A stretch of DNA of 64,000 nt from JAMHWF01 sp048500255 (GCA_048500255.1 JASNYH010000007.1:1-64000), one strand, 5' to 3'. Positions 18,639 to 27,648 are shown, counted from the stretch's first letter. Program-made: numbers and translations. The notes: a model not told the origin generated them from the letters alone.

Positions 18639-18654
18639 TGGCATGGTCGATGCA
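18639..18654 (+). promoter_or_regulatory. Sigma-54 promoter for the TusA-DsrE-methyltransferase operon
   Basis: TGGCATG-N4-ATGCA matches the -24/-12 consensus TGGCACG-N4-TTGCA at all but two positions, with the GG and GC pairs exactly 10 bp apart. Transcription would start near 18665, about 15 nt before the TusA-like ATG and just ahead of its AGGAG ribosome binding site. It fits the sigma-54 activator encoded in the divergent operon. Confidence 0.7.
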
Positions 18655-18679
18655 AGGAGAGCGGCAACCAGGAGTCGCC

Positions 18680-18949
18680 ATGACCCACAGCTTCGCCGCC
18701 ACCGACCGGTTTCTCGACGCCGCCGGCGAGGCCTGCGGCACCGTCACGCCGCTGATCCGGCAGGCGCTGTCGCACGTCGGGCCCGGCCAGGTGCTGGAGG
18801 TACTGACGCACGACGCCGCCGCGCGCGAGGGCGTCCCGGCCTGGTGCCGGCTCACCGGCCACGAGCTGATCGACACGCGCGTCGAAGACGCGCAGCGCAC
18901 CCGCTTCCGGATCCGCCGCAGGGCGGACCCGATCGTTCCGCAACCCTGA
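18680..18949 (+). CDS. TusA-like sulfurtransferase
   Basis: The 89-residue protein follows the TusA layout (FLDAAGEACGTVTPLIRQAL, GQVLEVLTHDAAA, WCRLTGHEL). The sulfur-carrying Cys19 is followed by GTVTP instead of the usual P-x-P, a variant also seen in sulfur-oxidiser TusA proteins. A second Cys is at 56. It probably passes persulfide sulfur to or from the DsrE protein encoded 11 bp downstream. The ATG at 18680 follows CAGGAG; the longer frame from 18650 would start before the predicted transcription start. Confidence 0.85.
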   Translation: MTHSFAATDRFLDAAGEACGTVTPLIRQALSHVGPGQVLEVLTHDAAAREGVPAWCRLTGHELIDTRVEDAQRTRFRIRRRADPIVPQP

Positions 18950-18960
18950 CGGAGACACCG

Positions 18961-19326
18961 ATGACCCAGCCCTTGCTGATCCACTGCACCCACGGCAACG
19001 AAGACGCCGAGCGCGCCACGCTGCCCTTCATCGTGGCCAACGTCGCGGCCACCGCCGACCAGCAGTCGATCGTCTTCCTCACCGCCGAGGCCGTGCGCAT
19101 CGCCACGCGCGGCTATGCGGACGGCGTGCGCGCGCACGGCATGAAGCCGCTGGCCGAGGTGCTGCAGTCCTACCTCGACAACGGCGGCGTCGTCTGGGCG
19201 TGCGGCGCCTGCACCGGCCCGCGCGGCATCACCGAGGCCGACCTGATCGCCGGCGCGCAGATCGTCACCGCAGTTAACCTCGTCGAGCGCGTGGTCGGCC
19301 GCGCCATCCCGCTGAACCTCACCTGA
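18961..19326 (+). CDS. DsrE-family protein
   Basis: The 121-residue protein has the DsrE fold (LLIHCTHGNEDAERATLPF, VFLTAEAVRIATRGYADGV) and Cys at 9, 81 and 84; the last two lie in WACGACTGPRG. Such proteins bind sulfane sulfur in relay with TusA. It is the second gene of the sigma-54 operon. It is shorter on active-site flanks and clearly different from the DsrE at 11797, so the two probably serve separate steps. Confidence 0.88.
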   Translation: MTQPLLIHCTHGNEDAERATLPFIVANVAATADQQSIVFLTAEAVRIATRGYADGVRAHGMKPLAEVLQSYLDNGGVVWACGACTGPRGITEADLIAGAQIVTAVNLVERVVGRAIPLNLT

Positions 19327-19340
19327 AAGGAGCGATCGCC

Positions 19341-20111
19341 ATGGCTGCACAAGTCGATCGCAGCGAACTCGAGTCCAAGGTCCAGGCGATGTACCGCGAC
19401 GTCGCCGAGCGCCCGCACGGCGACTTCCACTTCGAGATGGGGCGCGCGCTCGCCGAGCGGCTGGGCTACCGGCCGGCCGACCTCGACCGCGTTCCCGCCG
19501 AAGCCATCGATTCGTTCGCCGGCGTCGGCTACTACTTTCACCTGCTCGACGACATGGAGGGCGCGCGCGTGCTCGACCTCGGCAGCGGCTCGGGCATGGA
19601 CAGCTTCATCGCCAGCCTGATCGCCGGGCCCGCGGGCACGGTGATCGGGCTCGACATGACGGCCGCCCAGCGCGCCAAGGCCGAGGCGCTGCGGCGCCGG
19701 CACGGCGTGCGTAACGTCACCTGGGTCGCCGGCCAGATCGACGCGCCGCCGTTCGAGGACGGCAGCTTCGACGTCGTCATCAGCAACGGCGTGATCAACC
19801 TGGCCGTCGACAAGCCGCAGGTCTTTCGCGAAGCCGCGCGGCTGCTGCGCCCGGGCGGCCGCCTCGCGCTCGCCGACATCGTGACCGACGTCGACCTGCC
19901 CGAGTCGATCTCGTGCAACACGACGCTGTGGGCGGCGTGCATCGGCGGCGCGTGGCAGCATGCGCGCTACGAGCAGGCGATCGAGGCGGCGGGGCTGCGC
20001 ATCGTCGCCCGGCAGGTCAACGACCAGTACCGCTTCATCTCCGACAACGCACAGGGCGCGACGAAGAAGTTCGGCGTCAAGAGCGTCTCTCTGCGCGCCG
20101 ACAAGCCCTGA
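19341..20111 (+). CDS. SAM-dependent methyltransferase, ArsM-like but lacking the N-terminal arsenic-binding Cys
   Basis: The 256-residue class I methyltransferase has the SAM motif VLDLGSGSGMD (residues 78-88), an acidic post-motif (GLDMTAAQ) and DGSFDVVISNGVINL. Overall order resembles arsenite methyltransferase. However, the Cys-containing loop before motif I of ArsM is replaced here by SFAGVGYYF; only C192 and C200 remain. Arsenic is therefore an unlikely substrate. It is cotranscribed with TusA and DsrE genes, so a sulfur compound may be the acceptor; that is inference. A GAAAGGAG ribosome binding site precedes the ATG. Confidence 0.82.
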   Translation: MAAQVDRSELESKVQAMYRDVAERPHGDFHFEMGRALAERLGYRPADLDRVPAEAIDSFAGVGYYFHLLDDMEGARVLDLGSGSGMDSFIASLIAGPAGTVIGLDMTAAQRAKAEALRRRHGVRNVTWVAGQIDAPPFEDGSFDVVISNGVINLAVDKPQVFREAARLLRPGGRLALADIVTDVDLPESISCNTTLWAACIGGAWQHARYEQAIEAAGLRIVARQVNDQYRFISDNAQGATKKFGVKSVSLRADKP

Positions 20112-20147
20112 GCGCGACGACTCGCCCGCCGCGCACGAGGCCGCCGC

Positions 20148-20627
20148 TCAGCGCCGCACCTCGCACACCAGGTTGAACGCCGTCTCGGCCGCGCGCCGGA
20201 AGTGCGTGAAGCCGGCCTTGCGGAACACGTCGGCGAGGCGCCTGGGGCCGGCCTGCGCGCCGAGCACGAGGTGGCCGCCGTCGGCGATGGCGTGCGCGCA
20301 GCAGATCATCGACGACGCCGCGTAGTAGAGCCGCCCCACCTCCCACAGGTTGTGCTCGATGCGGTCGTGGGCGAACGGCTCGACGAGCATCACGGTGCCG
20401 CCGGGCGCGAGCGTCGCCGCCGCGTGGCGCGCCGCGCCGACCGGGTCGCCGAGGTCGTGCAGCACGTCGAAGAAGCAGATCAGCCCGTAGCCGCGGTCGG
20501 CGTAGCCGGTGGCGCTCGCCACTTCGAAGCTGACGCGCTCGGCGAGGCCGGCCGCCGCCGCATTGCGGCGCGCCGCGTCGATCGACTCTGCGTGCGTGTC
20601 GATGCCGTGGAAGCGCGAGTTCGGGAA
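20148..20627 (-). pseudogene. 5'-truncated SAM methyltransferase (about half of a 350-residue family)
   Basis: Only the C-terminal 159 codons of a winged-helix/methyltransferase family remain. They begin in the segment FPNSRFHGIDTHAESID that normally follows the motif-I glycines and run to the usual end (RRAAETAFNLVCEVRR). The N-terminal winged helix and the VGCGxG SAM loop are missing. Upstream of 20627 the frame stays open but the sequence bears no resemblance to the family. Without motif I it cannot bind SAM normally, so it is a decayed gene. Confidence 0.75.
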
Positions 20628-20915
20628 CGGATTCCGGAGTTCGCGCGGGCGTAGCCACTGTGAACCCCAGCATGGCTGACGATATCGGGCACGCCGGCCT
20701 CGGCCATCGTTGAAGAGTGGATGCGGCGGGGGCTGTTCTTGCGAAATCGCAACTGCGAGGCGCTCCAGAGAGGCGCGCCCCAAACGCGGCGACAGTTGAG
20801 CGCCGCCGCTTGCGCAGCGGCGAACGACCACTCCAACGGGATTACTCCTTGCGGGTACATCGCGCCGCGCTCGAACGCTGTAGAGTCGGCCGCCCCGAAC
20901 CAGGTGGAGCGCACG
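20628..20915. other. Junction region between the truncated methyltransferase and the unknown gene
   Basis: These 288 bp show no supported gene. The composition is less GC-rich than its surroundings around 20700-20860. The region starts at the breakpoint of the truncated methyltransferase and probably contains the promoter of the gene at 20916. No inverted repeats of an insertion sequence were seen at its edges. Confidence 0.4.
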
Positions 20916-21386
20916 ATGGCGGAACACGTCCAACCCGAGCGGCTGAGCTTCGAGCAAGCGGTGGCCTTTGCGCGCGACACCGGCAAGGCGGCGTTTGCGG
21001 CGGCCCCTGTGTTCGGCGACCACGATCAGGAGCGCGCCGAAGGTGTGCGCGTCTTCGTCATCGAGGGCGACGGCCAGGGCGGCTGCAAGGTCCGGTTCAT
21101 CGCCGGCCCGTTCTTCTCGGGTGCTTTGGCCGCCAACGACATCCTCGGCGACGACGACATCACCGACAGCGTCCGCGAACTGCTCTTCATGCCGACCTCG
21201 TTCTCCGAGGACTGGCTCTCCGAGCAGATCCAGGTCCTGATCGGGCGGCTGGTGCAGGCGGCGCAGATCGTCGCGCCCGAGATGCCGAACTACCTCGACG
21301 CAAAGATGCGCGCCGCAGCGCCCGAGGTCACGTTCCCGATCCGTTCGATCGGCCGCGCGCCGCCGCGCGGCGGCGGCAAGTCGTAG
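20916..21386 (+). CDS. Uncharacterised 156-residue soluble protein
   Basis: I do not recognise the family. The protein is acidic, without signal peptide or membrane segment. It has an N-terminal helix (RLSFEQAVAFARDTGKAAF), a strand-rich middle (VRVFVIEGDGQGGCKVRFIAGPFF) and a C-terminal Gly/Arg/Pro tail (APPRGGGKS). Codon use is like the neighbours. GGTGGAG precedes the ATG at 20916, and the upstream part of the frame looks non-coding, so this start is preferred. It stands alone between a decayed gene and the convergent mobR-like gene. Confidence 0.6.
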   Translation: MAEHVQPERLSFEQAVAFARDTGKAAFAAAPVFGDHDQERAEGVRVFVIEGDGQGGCKVRFIAGPFFSGALAANDILGDDDITDSVRELLFMPTSFSEDWLSEQIQVLIGRLVQAAQIVAPEMPNYLDAKMRAAAPEVTFPIRSIGRAPPRGGGKS

Positions 21387-21407
21387 CGCCGCGCCATCAC
21401 CTCTCGT

Positions 21408-21830
21408 TCAGCCGATGCCGAGCGCCTTGTGCGCCAGCGCCAGGAAGGCGCTGCGCTCGGCGCGCGACAGCGGCGCCAGGATCTCGGCCTGCAGCCCCTC
21501 CACGAGCGGCCGGATGGCCGCCAGCAGCCGCCGGCCCGCCGGCGTGAGGCTCAGCTCGCGCGCGCGGCGGTCGTGCGCGGCGACGACGCGCTGCACCAGG
21601 CCCTTGTGCTCCAGCCGCTCGATCACGCCGCCGATCGTGGCGCGGTCGAAGCCGATCGTCGCCGCCAGGCCGGCCTGGTCGATGCCGGGCTGGCGGGCGA
21701 TGGCGTCGAGCGTGGCGAACTGCACCGGCGTCACGTCGTGGCCCGCGGCCTGCATGCGCGCCTGGAAGACCTGCGTCGACTGCTGGTGCAGCCGGCGGAT
21801 CAGGTGGCCGGCCATGTCGATCGTCTCCAT
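21408..21830 (-). CDS. mobR: MarR-family repressor, MobR-like
   Basis: The 140-residue protein has the MarR winged helix (QFATLDAIARQPGIDQAGLAATIGFDRATIGGVIERLEHKGLV, then the DRRARELSLTPAGR wing). Start ATG 21830 is backed by GGAGG 7 nt upstream; the frame from 21863 would have no such site. It is divergent from a 3-hydroxybenzoate 4-monooxygenase gene, the same arrangement as the MarR-type repressor MobR and mobA of Comamonas. It probably releases its operator when 3-hydroxybenzoate binds. The symbol rests on context plus family. Confidence 0.8.
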   Translation of the reverse strand: METIDMAGHLIRRLHQQSTQVFQARMQAAGHDVTPVQFATLDAIARQPGIDQAGLAATIGFDRATIGGVIERLEHKGLVQRVVAAHDRRARELSLTPAGRRLLAAIRPLVEGLQAEILAPLSRAERSAFLALAHKALGIG

Positions 21831-21886
21831 GCGTGTCCTCCGTCCGGTGCAGACTGGGCGCATCGACCGATGCGTCCGAGCATTTT

Positions 21887-21913
21887 AGTATGTATTCATA
21901 TCGTATCTATACT
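21887..21913. promoter_or_regulatory. Operator/promoter candidate between mobR-like and mobA
   Basis: In an AT-rich island (21881-21920) AGTAT (21887-21891) and ATACT (21909-21913) form an interrupted dyad with TATGTATTCATA-type sequence inside. The island contains TATACT, a good -10 for mobA. Such a site overlapping the promoter suits MarR-type repression of both divergent genes. Confidence 0.5.
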
Positions 21914-21954
21914 TATCGTCTCGGTCGAGCGGCCGCCCCCAGACAGGAGAGCCC

Positions 21955-23865
21955 ATGCAATACCACGTCAACGGCTTCAAACCCGGCGATCCCGATGTCC
22001 ACCCGGCGGCGCCGGGCCACCGCCGCGCGGGCAGCCCGCTGCCCGAGACGGTCGACGTGCTGATCGCAGGCTCGGGGCCGGCGGGCCTGTGCCTGGCGGC
22101 GCAGCTCGCGCGCGTGCCGAGCATCCGCACGCTGCTCGTCGAGCCCAAGCTCGGGCCGATGGAAAAAGGCCAGGCCGACGGCATCAGCGTGCGCTCGATG
22201 GAGATGTTCCAGGCCTTCGGCTTCGGCGAGAAGGTGACGCGCGAGTCGGTGTGGATCAACGAGACGACGTTCTGGGCGCCGGGCGCGGACACCGGGTTCA
22301 CCCGCGTGGCCCGCGTGCAGGACGTGCCCGACGGCACCTCCGAGATGCCGCACGTGCTGATCAACCAAGCGCGCGTGCACGACATGTTCATGGACGTCAT
22401 GCGCAACTCGCCGACGCGGCTCGAGCCCGACTACGGCGTGAAGGTGGCGCACCTGACGGTCGACCCGCAGGCCGCCGAGTACCCGGTGACGGTGACGCTC
22501 GAGCACACGGCGCCCGGCCGCGAAGGCCAGACCAGCACGGTGCGCGCCAACTACGTGATCGGCTGCGACGGCGCGCGCTCCAACGTGCGCGCGGCGATCG
22601 GCGGCGCGCTGCACGGCGACGCGGCGCACCAGGCCTGGGGCGTGATGGACGTGCTGGCCGTCACCGACTTCCCCGACTGGCGCATGAAGTCGTTCGTGCG
22701 CTCGAAAAGCGAGGGCATCCTGATGGTGCTGCCGCGCGAGGGCGGCCACCTGGTGCGCCTGTACGTCGAGCTCGACGCGCTGGGCGAGCACGAGCGCGCG
22801 GCCGACCGCGGCATGGGCGCGCCCGACATCATCGCCAAGGCGCAGCGCATCTTCGCCCCCTTCAAGCTCGACGTGAAGGAAGTGGTGTGGTCGTCGATCT
22901 ACGAGATCGGCCACCGCCTGACCGACAAGTTCGACGACGTGCCCGAGGGCGAGGTCGCCACGCGCGCGCCGCGCGTGATGCTGGCCGGCGACGCCTGCCA
23001 CACGCACAGCCCCAAGGCCGGCCAGGGCATGAACGTCTCGATGGGCGACACCTTCAACCTCGGCTGGAAGCTGATCTCGGTGCTGACCGGCCGCGCCGAC
23101 GCGGCGCTGCTGCACAGCTACTCGGGCGAGCGCCGCGCCGCCGCCAAGGGCCTGGTGGAGTTCGACCACAAGTGGGCGCGCGTCGTCGGCGCGCGCGCCG
23201 AAGACGACCTCGCCACCGACGGCCTGCCGCGCGTGGCGCGCGAGTTCGTCGCCAACCTGCCCTTCACCTGCGGCCTGACGATCCAGTACGAGAAGAGCGC
23301 GCTGACAGGCGCGGCCACGCACCAGCATCTTGCTGCGGGCTTCGACATCGGCAAGCGCTTCCACTCCGCGCCCGTCGTGCGACTGGCCGACGCCAAGCCG
23401 ATGCAGCTGGGCCACTGCATCGAGGCCGACGCGCGGTTTCGCCTGTTCGTCTTCGCGCCGGCGGGCGACACGGGTGCCCTGGGCGGCGCCGTCGCCACGC
23501 TGTGCGACTGGCTCGAGCACGACGCGGCCTCGCCGCTGCGCCGCCACACCGCCAAGGGCGAAGACATCGACGCCGTGATCGACGCGCGCGCCGTCTTCCA
23601 GCAGGGATTTCGCGAGCTCGATTACGCTGCGATGCCGACGCTGCTGCGGCCGCACGTGGGGCAGTACGGGCTGTGCGATTACGAAAAGGTGTACTGCGCC
23701 GACCTGAAGCAGCGCGACGGCGACATCTTCGAGCTGCGCGGCATCGACCGGGCCGCGGGCTGCATCGTCGTCGTGCGGCCGGATCAGTACGTGGGGCACG
23801 TGCTGCCGCTGGCGGCGCGAGAGGATCTGGCGGCGTATTTCGCGGGGATCCTGCGCATCCATTGA
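21955..23865 (+). CDS. mobA: 3-hydroxybenzoate 4-monooxygenase
   Basis: The 636-residue flavoprotein hydroxylates 3-hydroxybenzoate to protocatechuate with NADPH and oxygen. It shows the FAD motif DVLIAGSGPAGLCLAAQLA (from residue 34) and the DG motif VIGCDGARSNVR. The second FAD segment is LAGDACHTHSPKAGQGMN, and the C-terminal thioredoxin-like domain ends VVVRPDQYVGHVLPL. The start (MQYHVNGFKPGDP), EKGQADGISVRSMEM, QAWGVMDVLAVTDFPD and RFHSAPVVRLADAKP are close to Comamonas MobA, whose length is almost the same. A CAGGAGA site precedes the ATG, and the regulator gene is divergent. Confidence 0.9.
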   Translation: MQYHVNGFKPGDPDVHPAAPGHRRAGSPLPETVDVLIAGSGPAGLCLAAQLARVPSIRTLLVEPKLGPMEKGQADGISVRSMEMFQAFGFGEKVTRESVWINETTFWAPGADTGFTRVARVQDVPDGTSEMPHVLINQARVHDMFMDVMRNSPTRLEPDYGVKVAHLTVDPQAAEYPVTVTLEHTAPGREGQTSTVRANYVIGCDGARSNVRAAIGGALHGDAAHQAWGVMDVLAVTDFPDWRMKSFVRSKSEGILMVLPREGGHLVRLYVELDALGEHERAADRGMGAPDIIAKAQRIFAPFKLDVKEVVWSSIYEIGHRLTDKFDDVPEGEVATRAPRVMLAGDACHTHSPKAGQGMNVSMGDTFNLGWKLISVLTGRADAALLHSYSGERRAAAKGLVEFDHKWARVVGARAEDDLATDGLPRVAREFVANLPFTCGLTIQYEKSALTGAATHQHLAAGFDIGKRFHSAPVVRLADAKPMQLGHCIEADARFRLFVFAPAGDTGALGGAVATLCDWLEHDAASPLRRHTAKGEDIDAVIDARAVFQQGFRELDYAAMPTLLRPHVGQYGLCDYEKVYCADLKQRDGDIFELRGIDRAAGCIVVVRPDQYVGHVLPLAAREDLAAYFAGILRIH

Positions 23866-23886
23866 CAGGTGCGCGGGGCGTGTCTA

Positions 23887-23908
23887 AGATAGTAATAAGT
23901 TACTATCT
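23887..23908. promoter_or_regulatory. TetR operator palindrome
   Basis: A perfect inverted repeat, AGATAGTAA and TTACTATCT around TAAG, lies 12 bp before the TetR ATG in an otherwise GC-rich region. The arms cover what would be the promoter -10 to start-site region. It is very likely the autoregulatory operator controlling the whole exporter operon. Confidence 0.75.
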
Positions 23909-23920
23909 AACTGCCTCGCA

Positions 23921-24526
23921 ATGTCCAGAGAGCACCTTCCTGCAGACGAGCGGCGTGCCGCGACGGTGGACGCCGTCATCGCGCTCGCTGCGGATCACGA
24001 TCCCGGCGAGATCTCCACCACGGCGATCGCCAGGCACATGGGCGTCACGCAGGGCGCGCTCTTCAAGCACTTTCCCACCAAGGACGCGATCCTCGAAGCC
24101 GTGATGACCTGGGTGGCCGAGCGCCTGCTCTCGCGCGTCGACGCCGCCGCCAGAGTCGCGGCTACTTCCAGCAACGCACTGGAAGCCATGTTCATGGCCC
24201 ACACCGGCTTCGTCGCTGAACACCCCGGCGTGCCCCGCATGATGTTCGGCGAACTGCAGCGCGCCGGCTCCGCCGCGCCCAAGCGCATGGTCGCCACGCT
24301 GCTGCGCCAGTACGCCGAGCGGCTGCGCTTCCTGCTCCAGCGCGGCCGCGATGCCGGCGAGTTCGACCCGCACCTCGATGTCGAGGCTGCCGCCACCCTC
24401 TTCGTCGGAACGATCCAGGGCCTCGTCATGCAGGCCCTCATCGCCGGTGACGTGCAACGCATCCGCCGCGACGCCCCGCGCGTCTTCGCGATCTACCTGC
24501 GCGGCGTTGCCCGCGCGCCGGCGTGA
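23921..24526 (+). CDS. TetR-family transcriptional regulator
   Basis: The 201-residue protein has the TetR helix-turn-helix (residues about 14-60: ISTTAIARHMGVTQGALFKHFPTKDAILEAV). A helical ligand domain of the YbiH/CecR-like type (DUF1956-style length) follows. It heads the operon and its stop codon overlaps the GTG start of the adaptor gene (GTGA). A 22-bp palindrome directly upstream is the likely operator. It should repress the exporter until a toxic ligand is bound. Confidence 0.92.
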   Translation: MSREHLPADERRAATVDAVIALAADHDPGEISTTAIARHMGVTQGALFKHFPTKDAILEAVMTWVAERLLSRVDAAARVAATSSNALEAMFMAHTGFVAEHPGVPRMMFGELQRAGSAAPKRMVATLLRQYAERLRFLLQRGRDAGEFDPHLDVEAAATLFVGTIQGLVMQALIAGDVQRIRRDAPRVFAIYLRGVARAPA

Positions 24527-25677
24527 AGACCAGCCTTCCCTTCAGTCGCCGCACGCTCTCCATCGTTGCGGTGCTGGTGCCGCTGGCCGCCTTGCTGGGC
24601 TACGTCGCCCTGCGCTCCGGGCCGCTGGCGCCGGTGGCCGTCACCGTCGTCGCGGTAGAGCAGCGCTCCCTGCGCCCGGGGCTGTTCGGCGTGGGCAACG
24701 TCGAGGCCAGGCAGCTGCATCGCATCGGCCCCACGGCGCCGGGGCGGCTGCTGCGCCTGCACGTGGGGGTGGGCGACATCGTGAAGGCCGGCCAGGTGCT
24801 CGGCGAGATGGACCCGGTCGACAGCGACGACCGGCTTCGCTCGCAGGAGGCCCTGCTCAAGCGCACCGCGGCCACGCTGGCCGATGCCACGGCGCGGCAT
24901 GCCCATGCCGAGACCCAGGCACGCCGCTACGAGCAGCTGTTCGCCGAGCAGGCGACGAGCGAAGAACTGCTGGCCGCGCGGCGGCACGATCTCCAACTGG
25001 CCGCCGCCGGGCTGGCCGCCATGCGCGAGGACCAGGCCCGCGCCCGCTCCGACTTGCAGGCGCTGCGCGCGCAGCGCGGCAGCCTGCGCCTGAGCTCGCC
25101 GGTGGACGGCGTGGTCACGGCGCGCGAGGTCGAGCCGGGCACGACGGTCGTGGCGGGCCAGGCCGTGGTGGAGGTCGTCGACCCGACGTCGCTATGGGTC
25201 AACACCCGTTTCGACCAGGTCAGCGCAGGCGGGCTCGCCGCCACGCAACCCGCGCACGTGGCGCTGCGCTCGCGCCGCGGCCAGGTGCTGCAAGGTCAGG
25301 TGCTGCGCACCGAGCCGCGCGCGGATGCGGTGACCGAGGAACTGCTGGCCAAGGTGTCGTTCAGCTCGGTGCCGCAGCCCCTGCCGGCGATCGGCGAGCG
25401 CGCCGAGGTCACCGTCGATCTGCCGCCCCTGCCCGAAGGGCCCGCGATCCCCAACGCGGCGGTGCACCGCCAGGGCAGCCAGGTGGGGGTCTGGGCCGCC
25501 CGGGGCGACCACCTCGTTTTCGTGCCGGTGAAGCTGGGCCGGGCTGACCTCGACGGCCGCGTGCAGGTGCTCGACGGCCTGAAGGCCGGCGATGCCATCG
25601 TGCTGCACAGCGAGAAGGCGCTCACCGAGCGCTCGCGCATCCAGGTCGTCGAACGCATCGTCGGGGTCGCGCCGTGA
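24523..25677 (+). CDS. HlyD/MacA-type periplasmic adaptor of an ABC exporter
   Basis: The 384-residue protein has an N-terminal membrane anchor (about 10-30) and a first half-lipoyl segment (APGRLLRLHVGVGDIVKAGQVL). A long coiled-coil hairpin follows (about 105-185), then the second half-lipoyl (SPVDGVVTAREVEPGTTVVAG), beta-barrel and membrane-proximal domains. It links the inner-membrane ABC pump encoded next to the outer-membrane factor at 27649. The start is a GTG overlapping the TetR stop; the ABC permease again starts with a GTG in its stop codon. Confidence 0.9.
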   Translation: MKTSLPFSRRTLSIVAVLVPLAALLGYVALRSGPLAPVAVTVVAVEQRSLRPGLFGVGNVEARQLHRIGPTAPGRLLRLHVGVGDIVKAGQVLGEMDPVDSDDRLRSQEALLKRTAATLADATARHAHAETQARRYEQLFAEQATSEELLAARRHDLQLAAAGLAAMREDQARARSDLQALRAQRGSLRLSSPVDGVVTAREVEPGTTVVAGQAVVEVVDPTSLWVNTRFDQVSAGGLAATQPAHVALRSRRGQVLQGQVLRTEPRADAVTEELLAKVSFSSVPQPLPAIGERAEVTVDLPPLPEGPAIPNAAVHRQGSQVGVWAARGDHLVFVPVKLGRADLDGRVQVLDGLKAGDAIVLHSEKALTERSRIQVVERIVGVAP

Positions 25678-26879
25678 TCAGCCTCGCCGGTCGCGACATC
25701 GCCCACGCCTGGGGCAAGTTCGTCTTCACGGGCCTGGGCCTCGGTCTGCTGCTGGGCGTCACGCTGGTGATGGCCGGTCTCTACCGGGGCATGGTCGAAG
25801 ATGGCAAGGCCCTGCTCGACAACAGCGGCGCCGACCTCTGGGTGGTGCAGCGCGACACGCTCGGCCCCTATGCCGAGCCCTCGAGCATCCCGGACGACGC
25901 CGAGCGGTCCCTGCGCGCCATGCCCGGGGTCGCCGAGGCGGCCAACGTCACGTACCTCACGATGCAGGTGCGCCAGGGCCGACGCGACGTGCGATCGATG
26001 GTGGTGGGCATCGTGCCCGGCGAGGCCTGGGGATCGCCGGGCTGGCCGCCCGCGCTGGTGGCCGGCCGTCGCATCACGCGCGGCCACTACGAAGCCATGG
26101 CCGACATCGCCACCGGATTCCGGCTCGGCGACACGCTGCGCATCCGCCGCAACGAGTACACCGTCGTGGGACTGACCCGCCGCATGGTGTCCTCCGGCGG
26201 CGACCCGATGGTCTTCATTGCGCTGAAGGACGCGCAGGAAGCCCAGTTCCTCAAGGACAACGACGCCATCGTGCAGAACCGCTCGCGCACGGCGGCCAAC
26301 CCGGCCTTCAACCGGCCCGGCGTGCCGGGGCTGCTGCCGTCCATCGACGCGCTGCAGACCGGCAGCAATGCAGTCAACGCCGTGCTGTTGCGCCTGCGCC
26401 CCGGCGCCGACCCCGACGAGGTGGCCGAAACCGTGCGACGCTGGAAGCGGCTGACCGTCTACACGCGGGCCGAGATGGAGGAGATCCTGATCGGCAAGCT
26501 CATCGCCACCTCGGCCAGGCAGATCGGCATGTTCCTGATGATCCTGGCCGTGGTGAGCGCGGCCATCGTGGCCTTCATCATCTACACGCTGACGATGGAC
26601 AAGATCCGCGAGATCGCGGTGCTCAAGCTGATCGGTACGCGCAACCGCACCATCGCCTGGATGATCCTGCAGCAGGCGCTCGCCCTCGGGCTGATCGGCT
26701 TCGCGGTCGGCAAGATCACGGCCACCTTCGCCGCGCCGGCGTTTCCCAAGTACGTGCTGCTGATGCCCCAGGATTCGGTCACCGGCCTGGCGATCGTGCT
26801 GCTGATCTGCGCGCTGGCCAGCGTGATCGCCATCCGCATGGCGCTGCGCGTCGACCCGGCCGAAGCGATCGGAGGCTGA
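25674..26879 (+). CDS. ABC transporter permease, FtsX/DevC-like
   Basis: The 401-residue protein has one N-terminal membrane helix (about 15-38), a large periplasmic domain (about 45-275) and three C-terminal helices (about 280-395). DKIREIAVLKLIGTRNRTIAWMI lies between the first two of these, the FtsX-type coupling region. This four-helix layout is that of MacB/DevC exporters, which extrude substrates from the periplasm or outer leaflet through a TolC-type channel. The start is GTG in the overlap GTGA with the adaptor gene. The substrate is unknown. Confidence 0.9.
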   Translation: MISLAGRDIAHAWGKFVFTGLGLGLLLGVTLVMAGLYRGMVEDGKALLDNSGADLWVVQRDTLGPYAEPSSIPDDAERSLRAMPGVAEAANVTYLTMQVRQGRRDVRSMVVGIVPGEAWGSPGWPPALVAGRRITRGHYEAMADIATGFRLGDTLRIRRNEYTVVGLTRRMVSSGGDPMVFIALKDAQEAQFLKDNDAIVQNRSRTAANPAFNRPGVPGLLPSIDALQTGSNAVNAVLLRLRPGADPDEVAETVRRWKRLTVYTRAEMEEILIGKLIATSARQIGMFLMILAVVSAAIVAFIIYTLTMDKIREIAVLKLIGTRNRTIAWMILQQALALGLIGFAVGKITATFAAPAFPKYVLLMPQDSVTGLAIVLLICALASVIAIRMALRVDPAEAIGG

Positions 26880-26880
26880 G

Positions 26881-27618
<738 letters not shown>

Positions 27619-27648
27619 ACCCGAACGCGCGCCTGCAAAGAGCCCGAC

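Noticed and set aside
19341..20111. Calling the methyltransferase an arsenite methyltransferase (arsM)
   Set aside because: The N-terminal Cys needed for As(III) binding is missing and there are no other arsenic genes; the ArsR regulator nearby carries a rhodanese domain and belongs to the sulfur operon.
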